Positions 59,881 through 64,000 of a stretch of 64,000 nucleotides of DNA are shown one piece after another. How positions within the stretch are numbered: position 1 is the stretch's first letter; the number at the start of each line of letters is the position of its first letter. The stretch lies in the NCBI RefSeq assembly GCF_001401755.1, contig NZ_KQ474105.1, positions 124,634 to 188,633 on the forward strand, given 5' to 3'. The position numbers were made by a program, and so were the translations under genes. This stretch comes from Aquimarina longa SW024 (GTDB lineage Bacteria; Bacteroidota; Bacteroidia; Flavobacteriales; Flavobacteriaceae). Under the pieces are notes generated by a model, which did not search any database, had not been told where the DNA came from, and was given only the letters and a program-made list of their open reading frames with translations.

Positions 59881-60386
59881 AAAAGGTTTTAAAAAGTTTG
59901 ATTTATATTTTTATATGGGTTAATCCCTTTTAAACAGAAAATGTTACGGGTAAAAAAAGATAGATAACGATTACTTAACATAGAGCGATACACTTCCATT
60001 TCACTAAAACAAAGCGCTTTTCTATTACTAATAGAAGAGCGCTTTGTTTTACCTCAAGAAAAAATATTTTTTTCCCAGTTTCAAAAAATGAAACTGGTAG
60101 CTCTTATTATTGTATCGATAATAGCAATATAGTAAGTTTATGAGAGCGAGAAATTGATTAGAGATTGTATCCATTTAACCTAAAAGTACTATTGAAATCT
60201 CAGTAGAGGAGCTAATCTATTAGAATTAAGTACTATGTTTTCTTAAGCAATAATATAACTGTTATATCATATCTCGGATTTTCTGAGACAATATTCTGAG
60301 GTTAGAATTATGCCACGGATTTTCCGTGGTAAAATTATAACTCGTAGAATCATTCTAAATAAATTAATTTAAATATTTAAATATAG
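59881..60386. other. Divergent spacer with hairpins and a stray terminator
   Basis: 506 nt between two divergent genes. It holds a strong terminator-like hairpin (60006-60050), a hairpin CCAGTTTC-N7-GAAACTGG (60075-60097), and near the plus-strand gene CCACGGA-TTT-TCCGTGG (60313-60329) and CTCGGATTTTCTGAG (60273-60287). A 41-codon minus frame (60049-60174, starts MDTISNQFLALINLL) ends at the terminator but has a random-looking composition. A small RNA on the minus strand ending at the terminator is possible. Confidence 0.55.
60006..60050. terminator. Strong terminator hairpin in a divergent spacer
   Basis: AAAACAAAGCGCT pairs with AGCGCTTTGTTTT, with an inner TCTAT/ATAGA pairing around a short loop. 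T-runs exist on both strands. Both flanking genes start away from it, so it ends no annotated gene. Confidence 0.8.
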
Positions 60387-61160
60387 ATGAATACTTTATT
60401 AGTACTACCACAATTACAAAAATTTAAAAATGGAGAATTTTCTAAATATATCCGTACTGTAATCGAATTAGGAGAAGAGCAAGATATGGAGCGTTTAGAT
60501 CTCGAGTTGTATGCAGCTAAGTTAAAAGAAGCGTATACTAATTTTAGAACAGTATACAAGAAAAACCGAGGAAGCTTACTAACTCCAGAAATGGTAATGT
60601 ATGATCGCTATCGTGATAATGGTTTAAAACTATTTCAAAGAAGTATAAAGCTTATTGCTGATTTTGCCCGTAAGGAGGAAGATCGTAATAGAGCTAGTCG
60701 TATTTATAGAGTGATCAGTAAACACGGAAAAGCAATCTATGATATGGCATATAACCAACAAGGAGGAATAATGGATGAGATTATCGAAGAAATAGAAGGA
60801 GATGATATTTTACTTACTACAGTAGAAAACTTAGGGCAGCGTCAATCATTTCTGGAGATGAAAGAAGCTCATACTAATTTTGATATTATGTTTAAAGAAA
60901 GAGTAAAGGAGCAGCAACGAGAGCAAACAAAATTAAATTTAAGAGACTTGCGAGGGTATACCCAAGATGCCTATAGAGAATTGTTTGACTGGATTTTTAT
61001 TAATGCCAAAACTAAGGGGATAGAGCAGTTTGAAACATATATAGGAAACCTTAATACACTTACAGAGCAATATAATCTATCTGTAGAACGCCGTTTAAAC
61101 AACGGTAGAAATATTAGTGAAGAACTTGATGATGATTTTGACCAAAACCAAGGAGAGTGA
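60387..61160 (+). CDS. Helical protein, DUF6261-like
   Basis: A 257-residue cytoplasmic all-helical protein starting MNTLLVLPQLQKFKNGEFSK. The segments LKEAYTNFRTVYKKNRGSLL, KLIADFARKEEDRNRASRIY and MKEAHTNFDIMFKERVKEQQ form a two-fold repeated helical pattern, and the C-terminus is acidic. This agrees with the Bacteroidetes family DUF6261 from memory; no function is established. It is a single gene followed by a shared terminator. Confidence 0.7.
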   Translation: MNTLLVLPQLQKFKNGEFSKYIRTVIELGEEQDMERLDLELYAAKLKEAYTNFRTVYKKNRGSLLTPEMVMYDRYRDNGLKLFQRSIKLIADFARKEEDRNRASRIYRVISKHGKAIYDMAYNQQGGIMDEIIEEIEGDDILLTTVENLGQRQSFLEMKEAHTNFDIMFKERVKEQQREQTKLNLRDLRGYTQDAYRELFDWIFINAKTKGIEQFETYIGNLNTLTEQYNLSVERRLNNGRNISEELDDDFDQNQGE

Positions 61161-61179
61161 AGATTAAAGTAACTGAAAA

Positions 61180-61212
61180 TAAAAAAGGCTACCAATCGGC
61201 AGCCTTTTTTAT
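61180..61212. terminator. Bidirectional terminator between DUF6261-like and lipoprotein genes
   Basis: AAAAAAGGCTACC pairs with GGCAGCCTTTTTT (one mismatch) around a 4-nt loop, between convergent genes. Confidence 0.9.
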
Positions 61213-61240
61213 TATAAAAGAATATAAAACTATTCTAAAA

Positions 61241-62473
61241 TTATTTTTTAGTATTTAAAATAGCATTTACTACTGTAAAATCATAGTTACTAAATGCGAA
61301 TTTAGAAAGGTCAGCTCCAGTTGTCGTAGCATCTATTGTGATTGTAGCTCCTGGTGCATTTTTAATATCAGTTTCATCGATATTGATACCTCTAACTGTT
61401 ATTGCTACAGCAGCATTTGCGTTACCTTTTTTATCTTCTAAATCGATGAAATCATCTGCTCTTGATTTGTTTTTAGTTCCAAGAGCTATTACTGCATTAG
61501 TAATAGTTGCTTTACTTCCTCTACGTATTTTGATCATATCAGACATTTCTGTTGTCTTTAGAGCATCATTTATGATAGTGATGTTCTTGATTGTAGGATT
61601 AGATAATGGAGTAGCAGCATTGTTATTTTCATTACCATCTCCCTCTATACCACGAGGGTCTTTAGTTACCGCAGTAAATTCTTTTTCTCTTATTAATAGT
61701 ATGTTATCAGCAGTTCCTACCCATCCAGATGTATAATCAAACATATCATCCTTAGCGTTAATGATCATAATATTAGTTACGTTTACAGTACCTCCGAAGA
61801 ATTCAATTCCGTCATCATCACCATTTTTAACAACGATATTATTAATCGTTGTTCCAGAACCTACACCGAAAAGCGAAATACCATTAAATTCTTGAGTACC
61901 ATCGATTCTAGCACCTGTATACTCAGCAACTACATATGATAAAGTACCAGAATTATCAGCACTTTCTGTACCTCCATACTTTAATCCAGCAACTTCTGTT
62001 TGTACATCTACTCCAACATTAGCAGGAGCTTTTCCAGCGATTACGATACCTCCCCAGTCACCAGATCTTGGATTTGCAGCAGCAGAAGTAAATACTATAG
62101 GAGCAGCAGCAGTACCATTAGCTTCTATTTTTGCATCTCTTTCTACAGCAATAAAAACGTCAGAACCTCCAGCACTAGCTTCGATTTTAGTTCCTGCTTC
62201 TATTTCTAAGGTAGCTCCTTTTTTTATTTTTAATGGTCCAGTTAGTTTATATTTAGTTCCAGCAACTAATTTAATATTACCAGTTACATCTCCTTTTAAA
62301 TCACTAGGCTTAAAATCTTCATCACTAACAGATGTAATGATTCCATCACCTTTAGTTCCTCCTCCGTTGTTGTCTCCTCCACCGTTTGGATTAAGTGCAA
62401 CATCATCATCCCCAGAACATCCTGTAAAAGCAATTGATGCTATTGTTAAAGCTGTAAAAACTATTTTTTTCAT
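61241..62473 (-). CDS. Surface lipoprotein with right-handed beta-helix
   Basis: A 410-residue lipoprotein: signal and lipobox ITALTIASIAFTGC-type (lipid on about C19), then an acidic SGDDDVALNPNGGG linker and a Gly-rich tract. Such linkers can send lipoproteins to the cell surface in this phylum. The body is a parallel beta-helix (LVAGTKYKLTGPLKIKKGAT, LEIEAGTKIEASAGGSD, SGDWGGIVIAGKAP). It lies downstream of a TonB-dependent receptor gene with a terminator between, and may help bind its substrate. The ligand is unknown. Confidence 0.8.
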   Translation of the reverse strand: MKKIVFTALTIASIAFTGCSGDDDVALNPNGGGDNNGGGTKGDGIITSVSDEDFKPSDLKGDVTGNIKLVAGTKYKLTGPLKIKKGATLEIEAGTKIEASAGGSDVFIAVERDAKIEANGTAAAPIVFTSAAANPRSGDWGGIVIAGKAPANVGVDVQTEVAGLKYGGTESADNSGTLSYVVAEYTGARIDGTQEFNGISLFGVGSGTTINNIVVKNGDDDGIEFFGGTVNVTNIMIINAKDDMFDYTSGWVGTADNILLIREKEFTAVTKDPRGIEGDGNENNNAATPLSNPTIKNITIINDALKTTEMSDMIKIRRGSKATITNAVIALGTKNKSRADDFIDLEDKKGNANAAVAITVRGINIDETDIKNAPGATITIDATTTGADLSKFAFSNYDFTVVNAILNTKK

Positions 62474-62741
62474 CGTCTTAATTTATTTTGTTTTCAGTAA
62501 GTTATTGTTAAGCAAATAAAACACTTTTGTTGAGGTATTACCTTAATTAAAGATTAAGCATTCGTTAACTGTTAGAAGTAATTGTTATGTTTTTGTTAAC
62601 ACAGTAATAGCTTGTTAAGTTAGACTATCAGTTGTTTGAAGTGTCTTTTAATTTATGTTATTGAAAATTATAGGAATGTAATTAGGAGAATTAAAATAGA
62701 ACAAACTAATCTTGTTTTATTTTTTATAACAGTATATAAAT
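62474..62741. other. Leader and promoter region of the beta-helix lipoprotein
   Basis: About 270 nt of AT-rich DNA before the lipoprotein ATG, after the receptor's terminator. It has GTTAAC twice (62563 and 62597 region) but no clear operator, FNR-like box or coding frame. Confidence 0.5.
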
Positions 62742-62777
62742 GATAAAAGGCTACCCGCTTTTGGATAGCCTTTTATC
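62742..62777 (-). terminator. Terminator after the TonB-dependent receptor
   Basis: GATAAAAGGCTACCC...TGGATAGCCTTTTATC: a stem of about 15 bp with one mismatch. It ends the receptor gene and separates it from the downstream lipoprotein gene. Confidence 0.88.
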
Positions 62778-62796
62778 TAAATAAAAACTATTTTTT

Positions 62797-64000
62797 TTAG
62801 AATGCGTATGACATTCCTATAGAGATATTTAATCCTTTTTTGAAACTTGTTACAGTTACTTTTTCTCCAGAAACTGTTTCTTTAGTCAATTTATAGGTAG
62901 GGTCTAAAAGGTTTTTAGCAGAAAACTTTATCGTTGTTTTCTTACCTAGACCTATTTTTGATACAAAATCAAGCGTTGGTATTGCAGATTCAAAAGTGTT
63001 TTGATTTCCTTGTACTCCTAAACTGAATACTCGTTCACTAAAATAGCTAAATACTAAAGATGAAGTTGTTTTTACTTTTTCTCCTGTAGTGGTATATGTA
63101 AGATCAGTATTGATTAAGACAGGGGATGCACCTTCCAGATCATCAGTTGTATTCGTAAAATTTAAAGATTTCTTTAGATTTTGTTTTGCTTCAAGAAATG
63201 ATGCATTAAAACCAAGAAATAACTCATTAGAAGATTTTGGAGAATCAAAATTAACTAGTTTTTTTCTAAGCTCTAACTCTATTCCGTAGATATTAGCTTC
63301 GTCTCCAGTATTATCAAAAGTTAAGTTACCAACAGTATCTTCAAATTTATTAATTGGATTTTGTATGTTTTTGTAAAAACCAGTTACAGAAATTATTTCT
63401 CCTGCTTTAAAATAGCGTTCCCATTTAAGGTCAATATTATAATTATCTGCTGCAATCATATTAGGGTTACCAATATCACTAAAATCTACCCCTTCATATT
63501 TAAAAGGAGCTAATTCTTTAAACTGAGGTAATGTATAGGTTTGACTTGCCGCTAGTCTAAAGATATTGTTTTCGTTTAAAGAATATTTTAGATTTAAACT
63601 TGGTAAAAAATAAGTATCTTCAATTTTTCCTAATCCACGATTACTAGGATCATCACTACTACTAATATTAGTATCCCATATAATAGATTGATCTACTTTA
63701 TCTGCTCTTACACCCACATTAGCAGTAAATTTTGGTGAAAATGTATAGGTTCCGTCAAAAAAGCCTGAATGTATTTCTTTATTCCCATTATAGGTATAAG
63801 GCTCGAAATCAGTTATGGCATTACTTCTACCTCTATTAGTTCTAAACTCGAATTGCTCATTTCTGATAGCTCCTTGATTAAGAATATTGTCAATATTGTT
63901 AGGATTAATATCAGTTCTTTGATTTATACTAAGAGGAACAAATCCAAAGGTGATATTTTCAAAATCTCTATCCGTATTTCTATAATTGTAACCTACTTTA
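62797..64000 (-). CDS. TonB-dependent receptor, C-terminal part
   Basis: The frame is open from the stop at 62797 to the window edge (401 codons), so the N-terminus, signal and plug domain are outside. The visible part is beta-barrel: FDGTYTFSPKFTANVGVRAD, LPSLNLKYSLNENNIFRLAA, QTYTLPQFKELAPFKYEG, FYKNIQNPINKFEDTVGNLT and a terminal strand GLNISIGMSYAF ending in Phe, as BAM substrates do. The FRLAASQTYTLPQFKELAPF stretch is characteristic of TonB-dependent receptors. Substrate unknown. A lipoprotein gene lies downstream. Confidence 0.9.
   Translation of the reverse strand, partial: KVGYNYRNTDRDFENITFGFVPLSINQRTDINPNNIDNILNQGAIRNEQFEFRTNRGRSNAITDFEPYTYNGNKEIHSGFFDGTYTFSPKFTANVGVRADKVDQSIIWDTNISSSDDPSNRGLGKIEDTYFLPSLNLKYSLNENNIFRLAASQTYTLPQFKELAPFKYEGVDFSDIGNPNMIAADNYNIDLKWERYFKAGEIISVTGFYKNIQNPINKFEDTVGNLTFDNTGDEANIYGIELELRKKLVNFDSPKSSNELFLGFNASFLEAKQNLKKSLNFTNTTDDLEGASPVLINTDLTYTTTGEKVKTTSSLVFSYFSERVFSLGVQGNQNTFESAIPTLDFVSKIGLGKKTTIKFSAKNLLDPTYKLTKETVSGEKVTVTSFKKGLNISIGMSYAF

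Overview
The window looks like chromosomal DNA of a member of Flavobacteriaceae, probably a marine Aquimarina-like bacterium. Evidence: AT-rich DNA, promoters of the Bacteroidetes TAnnTTTG type, type IX secretion sorting domains, a subtype-iii type VI tube protein (TssD), the TamL/TamB pair, a fused CcoNO oxidase, DUF5690 and a TonB-dependent receptor. Genus is a guess. No rRNA, tRNA, CRISPR array, transposase or integrase gene was seen.

Layout. 1-2753: three universal stress proteins (USPs), the first cut by the window edge. 2867-5728: a three-gene operon for a 2-oxoglutarate dioxygenase, a DUF5690 membrane protein and a PhnZ-type HD oxygenase, which together look like an organophosphonate-degrading unit. 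6004-10994: copper ATPase CcoI, a PdxH-like protein and a large conserved protein of unknown function. 10935-15536 (minus): a type VI secretion module with TssD, one full effector, three paralogous membrane immunity-like genes, displaced copies of the effector's 3' tip, a lipoprotein gene and an attC-like element. 15537-16478: gene-poor stretch with a 42-bp tandem repeat. 16479-23746: tamL and tamB. 24124-31958: periplasmic nitrate reductase cluster with porin, NapD, NapA, two tetraheme cytochromes, a ferredoxin-type subunit and NrfD. 32013-32417: tiny minus-strand genes, including a twin pair of 28-residue proteins. 32647-39014: ccoS-NO-Q-P-G, fixH and a SafE-family gene. 39203-49311: sterol-desaturase-like protein, HemN, USPs, a two-component system with a receiver-CRP/FNR hybrid regulator, thioredoxin, acylphosphatase and small conserved genes. 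49292-51768: LuxE-like/transglutaminase-like operon. 52064-58273: MATE transporter, TPR-CHAT protein, ECF sigma factor and its partner. 58378-64000: T9SS cargo, a helical DUF6261-like protein, a beta-helix lipoprotein and the C-terminal part of a TonB-dependent receptor.

How it works together. Much of the window appears to be one low-oxygen regulon. Nine FNR-like sites (ATGAT-N4-ATCAT and variants) lie before usp genes, ccoI, the 606-residue protein, the nap porin, ccoS and a TerB-like gene. In eight cases a TAnnTTTG -7 element with at most one mismatch sits exactly 22 nt downstream, as expected for activation from about -41. A plausible regulator, a receiver-CRP/FNR fusion with its histidine kinase, is encoded at 42504-44873. 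The regulon would link high-affinity oxygen respiration, nitrate respiration, anaerobic heme synthesis and stress proteins.

The least described parts are the twin 28-residue proteins (protein-level conservation visible between the copies), the effector/immunity array with its attC-like junction, and the phosphonate-type operon with a DUF5690 candidate transporter.
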